Shown piece after piece: positions 38,908-48,504 of a DNA stretch of 64,000 nt. Position 1 is the stretch's first letter; each line of letters begins with the position of its first letter. Origin of the DNA: Candidatus Fimimorpha faecalis. Its GTDB lineage: Bacteria > Bacillota > Clostridia > Lachnospirales > Lachnospiraceae. A model generated the notes under the pieces. It had not been told where the DNA came from. It made no database searches and saw only the letters and a program-made list of their open reading frames with translations. The position numbers and the translations under genes are program-made. Where the stretch lies: NCBI GenBank assembly GCA_018712075.1, contig DVHN01000101.1, positions 1 through 64,000 of the forward strand. The letters run 5' to 3'.

Positions 38908-40416
38908 TTAGCTTTCACCATTTCTTTCTTTCATTAACTCTGAAATCCAACTTTCATATTCTGACGATTGGGATAGGTTTTCCAGATAATGTACTTCTAT
39001 ATTAATATTTTTCTTTTTTATCACTGGCTCAATTTCTTTTTGACAAAAAATTACATTTGCATCTTCTGGAATTTCATCAATTGCAACATTGGAAACTTGA
39101 ATTCCTGTCAAGCCTGAATTTTTTAATTTTTTTCGCAAAATTGCTGCTCCCATTGCACTGGAACCAAATCCTCCCTGACATACAAAGTATACCTTTTTCT
39201 CTTTCCTTACCGATTTTTCCTTTACCATCGATTTTATAGCCCCTTTTTCCTGTTCTTCCCTTGTTAAGTTGTACCAATTGTCTTTGTTCATCATTTCTTT
39301 CTTCTGATCCAATACCAATTTTGACTTGATGTCTTTTTTCTGCTGGATAGAAACGGATTCTTTTTGCTCCGCCGATTTATTTTGAACAGGTAAATTTTCT
39401 AATGCTTTTCTTGTATAATCCTCTTTTTTTAGAATAATTATCGCCGTTAAACAACTTATCATTGCAGATACGATCATTCCAATTAATGTTCCCAGTATAT
39501 TCTGAGATGGACATAAGAGTAAAATCGTTAGAATACTTCCTGGGGAAGGAGGCGCAATCAATCCAGATGGAAACAATAAAAAGCAGAAATTTCCTGCAAT
39601 TCCTCCCGCAATTGCAGCTAAAAATAATTTAGAATTGGACAATATATATGGAAAATATAATTCATGAATTCCTCCAAATAATTGAATTCCCATATTGATT
39701 AACAGATTGCTCTTTTCTTCCCTTTTGAGAAGAAAATAAGCCAATAAAATTCCAAACCCTGGCCCTGGATTTGTTTCTAATAAAAACAGGATGGAACTTC
39801 CTATTTGCTGCACTTGTTCTATACCAAGCGGAACGAGCAGACCATGATTAATCGTATTGTTCAAGAACATTACTTTTCCAGATTCAATAAAAATTCCCAT
39901 AAATGGAATGAAATTATAACGGAATAACTGATCCAGTATCCATGTCAATATCGTTTGAATTTGTTCTAAAATGGGGTTCACCCAATAATAAGTAATGAGA
40001 AATAATAATCCTCCCCCAATAGCGATAAAAAGATTGGAAAAAAGCATTTCAAAACCTGCCGCAGTGTAAGTTTTTATTTTCTCCAATCCTTTTTTCGTAA
40101 CAATCCCCACCACTGGTGCAACGAATAACACTCCCAGCATATGAGAATTGCCTTCTGCACGGAAGAATCCTACACATGTAATTGCCGCAGTTAATCCTCC
40201 AGCAACTCCTCCACCCCGTTCTCCTGCCATATAAGCAATCAATAATGGGATTACCATAGAATAGAACTGTTCCACAACTGTTTCTAATCCTAAGAAAGCA
40301 AACCAGCCTCCAGTAGAAAAAAAAATGGATAGTATTCCATATGTAATAAATAACCCTATACTTTTTAAAATAATACTACTGTAAAATTTACCAACCCGTT
40401 CGATACATTGTTTCAT
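38908..40416 (-). CDS. PTS mannitol-type EIICB permease, second copy
   Basis: A 502-residue membrane permease related to MtlA. About 8 transmembrane segments form EIIC, with the substrate-site FGGIHELYFPYIL; then a charged linker and a C-terminal EIIB with phosphocysteine in VCQGGFGSSAMGAAIL. There is no fused EIIA. It is clearly paralogous to the permease at 40573 but diverged: shorter N-terminal loop, different linker, CQGGFG versus CDAGMG. The track start at 40425 is a GTG; ATG 40416 is preferred, with GAGAGTGG upstream. The differing permease probably recognises a related hexitol. Confidence 0.9.
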   Translation of the reverse strand: MKQCIERVGKFYSSIILKSIGLFITYGILSIFFSTGGWFAFLGLETVVEQFYSMVIPLLIAYMAGERGGGVAGGLTAAITCVGFFRAEGNSHMLGVLFVAPVVGIVTKKGLEKIKTYTAAGFEMLFSNLFIAIGGGLLFLITYYWVNPILEQIQTILTWILDQLFRYNFIPFMGIFIESGKVMFLNNTINHGLLVPLGIEQVQQIGSSILFLLETNPGPGFGILLAYFLLKREEKSNLLINMGIQLFGGIHELYFPYILSNSKLFLAAIAGGIAGNFCFLLFPSGLIAPPSPGSILTILLLCPSQNILGTLIGMIVSAMISCLTAIIILKKEDYTRKALENLPVQNKSAEQKESVSIQQKKDIKSKLVLDQKKEMMNKDNWYNLTREEQEKGAIKSMVKEKSVRKEKKVYFVCQGGFGSSAMGAAILRKKLKNSGLTGIQVSNVAIDEIPEDANVIFCQKEIEPVIKKKNINIEVHYLENLSQSSEYESWISELMKERNGES

Positions 40417-40508
40417 TGCGACCACTCTCGTTTTCTTTTATCATATCATCCTGTTTCTCAAAAGACAAGTATTCCTTTATTTATCCCATCTGCTTTGTTA
40501 TTTTATTA

Positions 40509-40554
40509 GGAAACGTCGGTACTAAAAGACTGTGCATTCAGTATCGACGTTTTC
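40509..40554 (-). terminator. Hairpin between the two EIICB genes
   Basis: AAACGTCG(A)TACT ... AGTA(C)CGACGTTT on the minus strand, directly after the first permease gene. The T-run is weak, so it may only reduce read-through into the second permease. Confidence 0.6.
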
Positions 40555-40572
40555 TAGATTTATTCCGAATAT

Positions 40573-41961
40573 TTATTTATTATTTTTTAATTCCTGTACA
40601 AGCTGATCATATTCTGGTGCAGCTAAGAAATTTGTAATTAATACTAATTTTGCATTTGGATTACTTGCCGCAGCTCTTGGTCCTAAATCTCTATGTGTTA
40701 CTACGATTTGTGCATCGGCTGGGATCGAAGATACTGGAGAATGAATAACATCAATTCCTGTCAACCCTGCATCGGTTATCTTTTTCTTTAATACAGTTGC
40801 ACCCATTGCACTGGAACCCATACCTGCATCACATGCAAATACAATTTTATGAATTTCTCCAGCAATTGCTGCTGTTTTCTTTTCGGTTGCCTGACCTTTG
40901 GACTGAGCCTTCATATCTTTCATCTGAGATGCGGCAGATTCTAAATCTTCATCCTTTCCAGCAAACCGAATAATTGGCATTGCTACTAAAAATGCTACTA
41001 CTGCTGCTATAATTACACCTGCTAAAATTCCAAAATAACCGCCCTTTGGCGTTAATGCTAAAATAGAAATAATACTTCCTGGAGATGCCGCAGATACCAA
41101 ACCTGCATCTAATAAATTAAATGTAAAGATTCCAGCTGCTCCACCTGCAATTGCTGCGACTAACAACAATGGATTCATCAATATGTATGGGAAGTAAATT
41201 TCATGAATTCCACCAAAGAAGTGAATAATTACTGCACCTGGTGCAGAACTCTTTGCAGAACCTTTTCCAACTAAACAATAAGCCAACAAAATTCCAAGTC
41301 CTGGTCCTGGATTTGCTTCCAATAAGAAAAAGATCGATTTCGATGCTTCTTCTACTTCTTTTAATCCCATCGGTGAGAAAATACCATGATTTAATGCATT
41401 GTTTAAGAATAATACTTTCGCTGGCTCAATTAATACACTTGCCAGTGGAAGCAACCCTCTATCTACAAAGAACTGTACTCCTGCTGCCATTGCATCATTC
41501 ATAATAGAAACAAATGGTCCTACTACAAACAATGCTAAAATTGCTAAAATACCACCTAAAATACCAAGAGAAAAATTATTGACTAACATTTCAAATCCAG
41601 CCTTAATTTTTCCTTCTACTAACTTATCAAACTGTTTAATCACCCATCCGCCTAATGGGCCCATTACCATGGCTCCAATAAACATTGGATTTTTTGGAGC
41701 AGCTGCAATTGCTCCCATCGTTGCGATTGCACCGATTACACCGCCTCTTTGTCCAGCTACCATCGTACCACCTGTATAGGCAATCAACAACGGCAATAAC
41801 ATTTTGGACATTGGACTTACTAACTCTGCAATTGCCGCATTCGGAAACCATCCATCTTCAATAAACAACGCTGCAATCAATCCCCAAGCAATAAATGCAC
41901 CAATATTAGGCATTACCATTCCACTTAGGAAACGTCCAAATAACTGTACTTTTTGTTTCAT
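40573..41961 (-). CDS. PTS mannitol-type EIICB permease, first copy
   Basis: A 462-residue MtlA-like EIICB. EIIC (about 1-340) has the hallmark FFGGIHEIYFPYILMNP and ANPGPGLGILLAY; EIIB has its active cysteine in FACDAGMGSSAMGATVL. It transports and phosphorylates mannitol or a similar hexitol at C1. As with many Gram-positive MtlA proteins, EIIA is a separate gene (34142). The chosen start is ATG 41961 (MKQKVQLFGRF) with AGAGG seven bases upstream; Met22 of the track ORF is too close to that site. It is the first gene of the locus. Confidence 0.93.
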   Translation of the reverse strand: MKQKVQLFGRFLSGMVMPNIGAFIAWGLIAALFIEDGWFPNAAIAELVSPMSKMLLPLLIAYTGGTMVAGQRGGVIGAIATMGAIAAAPKNPMFIGAMVMGPLGGWVIKQFDKLVEGKIKAGFEMLVNNFSLGILGGILAILALFVVGPFVSIMNDAMAAGVQFFVDRGLLPLASVLIEPAKVLFLNNALNHGIFSPMGLKEVEEASKSIFFLLEANPGPGLGILLAYCLVGKGSAKSSAPGAVIIHFFGGIHEIYFPYILMNPLLLVAAIAGGAAGIFTFNLLDAGLVSAASPGSIISILALTPKGGYFGILAGVIIAAVVAFLVAMPIIRFAGKDEDLESAASQMKDMKAQSKGQATEKKTAAIAGEIHKIVFACDAGMGSSAMGATVLKKKITDAGLTGIDVIHSPVSSIPADAQIVVTHRDLGPRAAASNPNAKLVLITNFLAAPEYDQLVQELKNNK

Positions 41962-42107
41962 ATTCATACCTCTTCTCTTTTTTCGTCTTCGGATTAGGTA
42001 TGATTGGCCAATCAAATCCCTTTGATACATTTATTATAAAGTGAAAATCGATATTTTTTCAAGCAAAAGAAATCTGAATTTGTCATTATCAACTAATGCC
42101 AAAAATA

Positions 42108-42146
42108 AAAAAAGAGTAATCGCATTATTAACACAATTACTCTCTT
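42108..42146 (-). terminator. Terminator of thrC
   Basis: AGAGTAAT ... ATTACTCTTTTTTT on the minus strand, just after the thrC stop at 42152. Confidence 0.85.
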
Positions 42147-42151
42147 TCTTA

Positions 42152-43648
42152 TTATTCTTTCTTTAATCCTAGAATATCACATACGGTTTCTTTCATTTGC
42201 TCCTTATCACATACCCTATTGTGTAAGATTGGAGCAGTGCGAATTTCTTGGATCGCATTTGGAATTGCTACATTGGAAAGACGATTTAATTCATCCACTA
42301 ATTCAAAATCTCCCTTCTTATCATAAGATGGGTCGATTGCATTCATAACACTTCTCGTGAACTTATATGGACTCGCCGTAGATGCGATCACTGTCTTTGT
42401 ATGATCCCCACTGTCTTTCACATATTTGTCATATACACAGGATGCCACGGCGGTATGCGTATCCATAATATAATGATAGGTTTCATACATTTTTTTGATC
42501 TGATTTGCTGTTTCTTCCTCTGTTGCATAGTTTCCATAAAAGTCTGCTAACTCTGTCTTCATCTCATCTGTAATGACATATTTACCCGTCTGAGCCAAAT
42601 CATTCATAAGAGCAGCATCTTTTTCTGCATCTGCCCCAGCAATTTTATAAATCAAACGTTCCAAATTACTGGAAATTAAAATATCCATTGATGGAGAGGT
42701 TGTCAAAATAAAGTCACGGTTTTTATCATAACATCCTGTTGTAAAGAAATCATACAGTACTTTATTGTCGTTCGATGCACAAATTAATTTATGAATCGGC
42801 ACTCCCATCTGTTTTGCATAATAAGCAGCTAAAATATTGCCAAAGTTACCCGTTGGAACGGTCACATTGATGGATTCCCCATCTTGAATCTCACCAGAAG
42901 CCAAAAGCTGTGCATAAGAATACACATAGTAAACAACCTGCGGAACCAAACGTCCAATATTAATTGAATTCGCAGAAGAAAACTGAAAACCTGCTTGATT
43001 CATCTGCTCTTCCAGTTCTTTATCATTGAATAATGTTTTCACACCCGTTTGTGCATCATCAAAATTACCATGAATTCCTACAACCGATGTATTCTCTCCC
43101 TTTTGTGTTAGCATTTGTTTTTCCTGAATTGGAGAAACGCCTCCCTTTGGATAGAATACAATAATCTTCGTTCCAGGTACATCTGCAAAACCTGCCAATG
43201 CGGCTTTGCCTGTATCTCCGCTCGTTGCTGTCAAAATTACAATTTCATTGCTGCAATGATTTTTTTTAGCAGCAGTTACCATTAAATATGGAAGAATGGA
43301 TAACGCCATATCCTTAAATGCAATCGTTGCACCATGGAATAATTCTAAATAATAGGCATTTCCTTCTTTTACTAAAGGTGCAATCACCTTTGTATCAAAT
43401 TTATCATCATAGGCATGACGAATACAATATTTCAACTCTTCTTCCGTATAATCTGTTAAAAACAGCTTCATTACCTCGTATGCTGTTTCTTGGTAAGAAA
43501 GTCCCGCAAATTCAGAAATTGGACGCTGTAATAACGGGATTTGATCTGGAACAAATAATCCTCCGTCTTTTGCCAGTCCTTGTAACACCGCTTCTGATGC
43601 AGTATATGCCTTTTTTTCTCCTCTTGTACTTCTATAAAGTAATTCCAT
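42152..43648 (-). CDS. thrC: Threonine synthase
   Basis: Pyridoxal-phosphate enzyme converting O-phosphohomoserine to threonine; 498 residues from the chosen start, as in the longer bacterial/fungal-type ThrC. N-terminal LLYRSTRGEKKAYTASEAVL, PLP-lysine in GATIAFKDMALSILPYL, and the TATSGDTGKAALAGF phosphate loop. The start at 43648 (MELLYRSTRG) is chosen because family members begin here and AGGAAAGG lies about ten bases upstream; the 35 extra residues in the track ORF do not resemble the family. Not linked to other threonine genes. Confidence 0.94.
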   Translation of the reverse strand: MELLYRSTRGEKKAYTASEAVLQGLAKDGGLFVPDQIPLLQRPISEFAGLSYQETAYEVMKLFLTDYTEEELKYCIRHAYDDKFDTKVIAPLVKEGNAYYLELFHGATIAFKDMALSILPYLMVTAAKKNHCSNEIVILTATSGDTGKAALAGFADVPGTKIIVFYPKGGVSPIQEKQMLTQKGENTSVVGIHGNFDDAQTGVKTLFNDKELEEQMNQAGFQFSSANSINIGRLVPQVVYYVYSYAQLLASGEIQDGESINVTVPTGNFGNILAAYYAKQMGVPIHKLICASNDNKVLYDFFTTGCYDKNRDFILTTSPSMDILISSNLERLIYKIAGADAEKDAALMNDLAQTGKYVITDEMKTELADFYGNYATEEETANQIKKMYETYHYIMDTHTAVASCVYDKYVKDSGDHTKTVIASTASPYKFTRSVMNAIDPSYDKKGDFELVDELNRLSNVAIPNAIQEIRTAPILHNRVCDKEQMKETVCDILGLKKE

Positions 43649-43837
43649 CTCTCCACCAAACCTTTCCTGATCAGCATAGTAATCCAAATTATCAACATTT
43701 CTTATCCGATTGTTCATCTTTGATAAACACAAAAATTGATGCTGTCTTACCATGCTTTATCATAGCATAGAACCTTTTGTTTGTCCAGTAAAACTTACGC
43801 CTTAGAAAGACTTTTGTCTGTCATATACGGACACTTC

Positions 43838-45172
43838 CTACTGTACCATAGAATTTAGCTTTGTCATACTCTCTTTTCCTGAAATTGCTTCAATATTATT
43901 GGCAAATATTACATCCGTAACATGATTTTCTTTCGCAAGCTGAATTAAATTCTCGTTATAATAACGATAATCCACCACGATCACTTTCTGATAATGATCC
44001 ACTAAAAATGGTACAAATGCATTCCCAAACGATTCTTTAATAACAAGACAAGTAGAACCATCACTTATATTCGGATTATCAATTACACTATATGGGTTAT
44101 CTCCTCCAATAAAACAGCTATATTTATTACCAGGCTGATAAGAAGAAACATCATTCACAATTGGCCAATTTAATTGGTTACCACTTTTCTCTGTAATAGA
44201 CATTCGATTCGTGGACAATGGAATGTACGCATCCACTGTCTCTGGATTATTCTTTAATTCATTCGCTTGTGTACTGGAATAATAACTTCCAATAAAGTTT
44301 GGAAAACTCATTTTCTCATATTCATTTAATTCATGTGCTTTTATATCTTTTGCTTTTGCAAACTGCTGGTAACTATAATAAGCTCCCAGTGCTGTCCAAT
44401 GATGGTCCGTTGCAAAGAAAATTTTTTCTTCTCTATGTTCATACAACGCATCAAAAATCAGTACTGGTACTACCTTGTCATCCATGGATTTATAATAATA
44501 ATCAATGGCTGCCCTTTGATCGCTGCCTCCAATTTCCTTTTGTCTGCTTTCAGAAAGCAAAATTCCTGAATTGTCTGGAATCATCATTGCATAAACCGTT
44601 GCCTGATCTTTTAAACCATTTGCCATACGATTTACGGTATCAATAAATAGGTTTGCCGCATCTAGATTAAAATAATAAATACCATATGCTTGTTTTCCAT
44701 CTACATAAATGCTTCCATGAACCTGTGGTGCAGCCGTTTGCTCTGTAGTTGTTTGTGCTGAAGATGACTCCACTACAGTGGTCTCTGGTTCTTTTGACTC
44801 TGCCGTAGTCATCGCTGCGGTTGGAATTTCATCTCCTGTATTATTGCCTCCTCCGTGAATTTGCTGTCCACGAAGTCCATATAACTCTTGTATATCGGAA
44901 TTTACAGCCAACAACTGATCTCTAAATGGAAATGTATCTGCATACCAGGTATCCATATCTTTCAAATAGCTTCCGTCCAAAAACCCTTGCTTTGAAAATT
45001 TAGGGAATTCTGTCAATGTTCTTTTCTCCAAATCAGACACCTTTGGACGAAGCGGCATAAGAAATCCTACTACACATCCACATAGCAAAATACAAAAAAA
45101 TAAAACACATTGAATTATATGATAAATTTTTGAAACTTTTTTTTTCTTTTTTAAAAATCGTTCTTTTTCCAT
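43838..45172 (-). CDS. DHHW-family protein, partner of the MBOAT acyltransferase
   Basis: A 444-residue membrane-anchored extracytoplasmic protein. One N-terminal transmembrane helix (IIQCVLFFCILLCGCVVGFLM), then PFRDQLLAVNSDIQELYGLRG, a Thr/Glu-rich linker, and an SGNH/AlgX-like domain with the FATDHHWTALGAYYSYQQFA motif that names the family, plus SCLVIKESFGNAFVPFL. Such proteins work with an MBOAT acyltransferase to O-acetylate surface polymers. The MBOAT gene lies 11 bases upstream, confirming the pair. The polymer modified is unknown; no glycan synthesis genes are adjacent. Confidence 0.88.
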   Translation of the reverse strand: MEKERFLKKKKKVSKIYHIIQCVLFFCILLCGCVVGFLMPLRPKVSDLEKRTLTEFPKFSKQGFLDGSYLKDMDTWYADTFPFRDQLLAVNSDIQELYGLRGQQIHGGGNNTGDEIPTAAMTTAESKEPETTVVESSSAQTTTEQTAAPQVHGSIYVDGKQAYGIYYFNLDAANLFIDTVNRMANGLKDQATVYAMMIPDNSGILLSESRQKEIGGSDQRAAIDYYYKSMDDKVVPVLIFDALYEHREEKIFFATDHHWTALGAYYSYQQFAKAKDIKAHELNEYEKMSFPNFIGSYYSSTQANELKNNPETVDAYIPLSTNRMSITEKSGNQLNWPIVNDVSSYQPGNKYSCFIGGDNPYSVIDNPNISDGSTCLVIKESFGNAFVPFLVDHYQKVIVVDYRYYNENLIQLAKENHVTDVIFANNIEAISGKESMTKLNSMVQ

Positions 45173-45183
45173 CCGCTTTCCCT

Positions 45184-46611
45184 CTAAAATTGAAAATATA
45201 AAAATGGATTGTAGCTATTTCCTACCAATGCCATTACTGATAATAATAACAACACAGCTGGAACAATCATATCAATAAAGTACAATAAGTGTGGACATCG
45301 CATCTTTGCTTCTGCCGATGCGTACCATTTCTTACGAATTATCTTTCCAATTGGCATAACAGCAATTACTGCAATAATGAAAAAGAAAATATTGTTCTGA
45401 ATTAATAGTGTAGTATCCATACTCATCCATTCTCTTCCTGAGAAATCAAACATTCCTTTTAACACTGTAATTAATTCCTGCATATTTTCAAATCGGAATA
45501 TAACCCATCCAAAGTACACAACCAAAATCGTGTAAATCCATCCAAAAATTTTTGGAATACGATCTAATAGTTTTCCTAAAAATAATCGTTCTATCACAAG
45601 AAAAACAAAATAGAATAATCCCCACAAAATATAATTCCAGCTTGCTCCATGCCACATCCCCGTTAAAAACCATACAATAAATAAGTTCCGAAATGTACAA
45701 AGACTTCCTTTTCGATTTCCTCCTAGAGGAATATAAACGTAATCCCGAAAAAATGTACTCAAAGAAATATGCCACCGACGCCAAAAATCTTTTACTGACA
45801 CAGCGATATAAGGATAGTTGAAATTCTCTAAATAATGAAAACCTACCATTCTTCCCATCCCAATTGCCATATCGGAATAAGCAGAGAAATCCAAATAAAT
45901 CTGTAACATATAAAAGAGCATTCCAATCCAAAGCCCAGCAATTGATGCAGTTGCTAATTGACCACTTACAATTAAAGTATCTGCAAGACTCGCACATGTA
46001 TTCGCCAAAACAGCCTTTTTTGCAAGTCCAACACAAAATCGTCTTACTCCTTCCGCCACATCATGAGCAGTTACCGATCGATTTTCAATTTCATCTGCCA
46101 CCGTTTGATAACGCACAATTGGACCAGCAATACATTGATGGAACAAACTACAATAAAGTAATACTTTCCAATATCGCCTCTGCACTGCTACTTCTTCTCG
46201 ATATACATCCACTACATAAGATAATAATTGGAATGTATAAAAGGAAATCCCAATTGGGAGCACAATATTAGGAATTTCTTTTGGTAAACCTGTTAGATAT
46301 TGCAAATTTGTCAGGAAAAATCCCGTATATTTAAAAAATCCAAGTGTTAATAATGCTCCAAAACATTCTAAAAACATCCAGACCTTTTTTCCTCTCTTTG
46401 TTCTAACATCGGCAATACGGCATGCAGTAAACCAGCTCCAAAAACTTAAGCCAATTAACAATACTAAGTATTTTGGTCCGCCCCATGAATAAAACACAAG
46501 CGAAAACAACAATAGTACAACATTTTTTTGTTTGATTGTAGACGCAAAAAAATACGCAATTAAACTAATCGCAAGAAAAGCGAATACAAACAGTAAACTT
46601 GAGAATACCAT
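45184..46611 (-). CDS. MBOAT-family membrane O-acyltransferase (DltB/AlgI-like)
   Basis: A 475-residue polytopic membrane acyltransferase, with about 10 transmembrane segments. Family motifs: HQCIAGPIVRYQTV, WRRWHISLSTFFRDYVYIPL, GGNRKG and the catalytic-His segment MWHGASWNYILWGLFY. It moves an acetyl group across the membrane for transfer to an exported polymer by the neighbouring DHHW protein. GGAGAGTTTAAT precedes the ATG. The two genes form a short operon. It is more like AlgI/PatA partners than DltB, because no dltA, dltC or dltD is present. Confidence 0.92.
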   Translation of the reverse strand: MVFSSLLFVFAFLAISLIAYFFASTIKQKNVVLLLFSLVFYSWGGPKYLVLLIGLSFWSWFTACRIADVRTKRGKKVWMFLECFGALLTLGFFKYTGFFLTNLQYLTGLPKEIPNIVLPIGISFYTFQLLSYVVDVYREEVAVQRRYWKVLLYCSLFHQCIAGPIVRYQTVADEIENRSVTAHDVAEGVRRFCVGLAKKAVLANTCASLADTLIVSGQLATASIAGLWIGMLFYMLQIYLDFSAYSDMAIGMGRMVGFHYLENFNYPYIAVSVKDFWRRWHISLSTFFRDYVYIPLGGNRKGSLCTFRNLFIVWFLTGMWHGASWNYILWGLFYFVFLVIERLFLGKLLDRIPKIFGWIYTILVVYFGWVIFRFENMQELITVLKGMFDFSGREWMSMDTTLLIQNNIFFFIIAVIAVMPIGKIIRKKWYASAEAKMRCPHLLYFIDMIVPAVLLLLSVMALVGNSYNPFLYFQF

Positions 46612-46736
46612 ATTAAACTCTCCATTCTCCTAACATCACAAAATAATTACCCACTTTTTTCATTTACAAGAAATCAGTCCAGGCATCCGATTGATTATAC
46701 CTCATAAGCAATTATATCGCAAGCTTTTTCTCGAGA

Positions 46737-46784
46737 GAAAAGAGCCATGTCTAGCTTTTCACAAGCCTAAACATAACTCTTTTT
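46737..46784 (-). terminator. Terminator of ilvB
   Basis: AAAAGAGTTATGTTTAG ... CTAGACATGGCTCTTTT stem with G-U pairs on the minus strand, 26 bases past the ilvB stop. Confidence 0.7.
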
Positions 46785-46809
46785 CCTCCGTAATTATAAA
46801 ATCTTTTGT

Positions 46810-48489
46810 TTATTTTATTGATAAATCTTCTTCTGAAAAGCATTCTTCAATTGGTGCACCTGGAGCAACCATTGGAAATACCTTATCATCCTTTTCAATC
46901 TGGCATTCAATTACAACTGGAATATTTAACTCAATCGCCTCACGAACTGCTGGTTCAAATTCTTCACATTTTGTAACACGATATGCCTTTGCTCCCATTG
47001 CTTCCGCCAACTTTACAAAGTCTACCTGATCTTCCAATACAGTATGAGAATAACGTTTTCCATAGAATAATGTCTGCCATTGACGTACCATACCTAAAAC
47101 ATGGTTATTTACTACAATCTGAATAACTGGAATATTATAACGAGTTGCTGTAGCAATCTCATTCATATTCATGCGGAAGCATCCATCTCCAGCAATATTA
47201 ATTACTGTTTTATCTTTGCATCCCATCTTCGCACCAATTGCCGCTCCGAGTCCATACCCCATCGTTCCAAGTCCGCCCGAACTAATAAAACTTCTTGGAG
47301 TCTGATACTTATAATATTGCGCTGCCCACATTTGGTGCTGTCCTACTTCTGTTACAATAATTGCATTTCCTTTTGTAATCTCGTTTAACTTTTCCATAAT
47401 ATATGGACCTGTTAATTCACCTTTATGATAAGTCAATGGATAACGTCTCTTTAATTGTTCTACTTCTGTAATCCACTTCTTATGTTCCATTGGTTCTAAA
47501 CGCATATTTAATTCTTGCAGTACGCATTTTACATCCCCAATAATAGAAGCATCTGTTCGTATATTTTTATTAATTTCTGCTGGATCAACATCAATCTGTA
47601 ATACTTTTGCATTGTATGCAAATCTCTTCGCATTTCCAGTAACACGGTCACTGAATCTTGCTCCTACTGCAATAAGTAAATCACACTTCGTTACACCAAA
47701 GTTGGATGCCTTCGTTCCATGCATTCCAAGCATTCCAGAATACAATGGATCTTCTCCATTAAATGCACCTTTTCCCATCAATGTATCGGTAACAGGAGCA
47801 TTAATTTTATGAACAAACTCACGCAATTCTTTTGAAGCTCCCGATGCAATGGCGCCGCCTCCTACAAACACAAATGGTTTTTGGGACTTTTTAATCATGT
47901 CCACTGCTTTTTCCAGATCTTCTTCCTTCATATTTTTTGTAACTGGACGAATTGGTTCTGGTATTACTTTTGTATACTCTGTTTTATTGGCAGTAACATC
48001 TTTCGTTATATCTACAAGTACTGGACCTGGACGTCCTTCTTTTGCAATACGGAATGCAGAACGAATCGTATCAGCTAATTTTGTCACATCTTTTACAATA
48101 TAATTATGTTTTGTAATTGGCATTGTAATACCTGCAATATCTACTTCTTGGAACGTATCTTTTCCAAGCAAGCTCACAGCTACATTAGCAGTAATTGCAA
48201 CAATTGGAATGGAATCCATATAGGCCGTTGCAATTCCAGTTACAAGATTTGTGGCTCCTGGGCCTGAGGTTGCCATACAAACACCAACTTTTCCAGTCGC
48301 ACGTGCATATCCATCTGCTGCATGAGCTGCTCCTTGCTCATGAGAAGTTAAGATATGAGTAATCTCATCTGAATGCTTATATAATGCATCATATACATTT
48401 AGAATAGTACCGCCTGGATAACCAAATACTGTATCTACTCCCTGCTCTTTCAGACATTCAATAATAATTTCTGAACCAGTTAATTGCAT
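46810..48489 (-). CDS. ilvB: Acetolactate synthase, large subunit
   Basis: Thiamine-diphosphate enzyme making acetolactate or acetohydroxybutyrate in branched-chain amino acid synthesis; 559 residues, normal length. N-terminal VFGYPGGTILNVYDAL and HEQGAAHAADGYARATGKVG (catalytic Glu), a central FAD-binding domain, and the C-terminal ThDP motif GDGCFRMNMNEIATATRYNI. AAAGGAGAGAATACT precedes the ATG. It is last in leuB-ilvD-ilvB; no small regulatory subunit gene (ilvN) follows. Confidence 0.96.
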   Translation of the reverse strand: MQLTGSEIIIECLKEQGVDTVFGYPGGTILNVYDALYKHSDEITHILTSHEQGAAHAADGYARATGKVGVCMATSGPGATNLVTGIATAYMDSIPIVAITANVAVSLLGKDTFQEVDIAGITMPITKHNYIVKDVTKLADTIRSAFRIAKEGRPGPVLVDITKDVTANKTEYTKVIPEPIRPVTKNMKEEDLEKAVDMIKKSQKPFVFVGGGAIASGASKELREFVHKINAPVTDTLMGKGAFNGEDPLYSGMLGMHGTKASNFGVTKCDLLIAVGARFSDRVTGNAKRFAYNAKVLQIDVDPAEINKNIRTDASIIGDVKCVLQELNMRLEPMEHKKWITEVEQLKRRYPLTYHKGELTGPYIMEKLNEITKGNAIIVTEVGQHQMWAAQYYKYQTPRSFISSGGLGTMGYGLGAAIGAKMGCKDKTVINIAGDGCFRMNMNEIATATRYNIPVIQIVVNNHVLGMVRQWQTLFYGKRYSHTVLEDQVDFVKLAEAMGAKAYRVTKCEEFEPAVREAIELNIPVVIECQIEKDDKVFPMVAPGAPIEECFSEEDLSIK

Positions 48490-48504
48490 AGTATTCTCTC
48501 CTTT

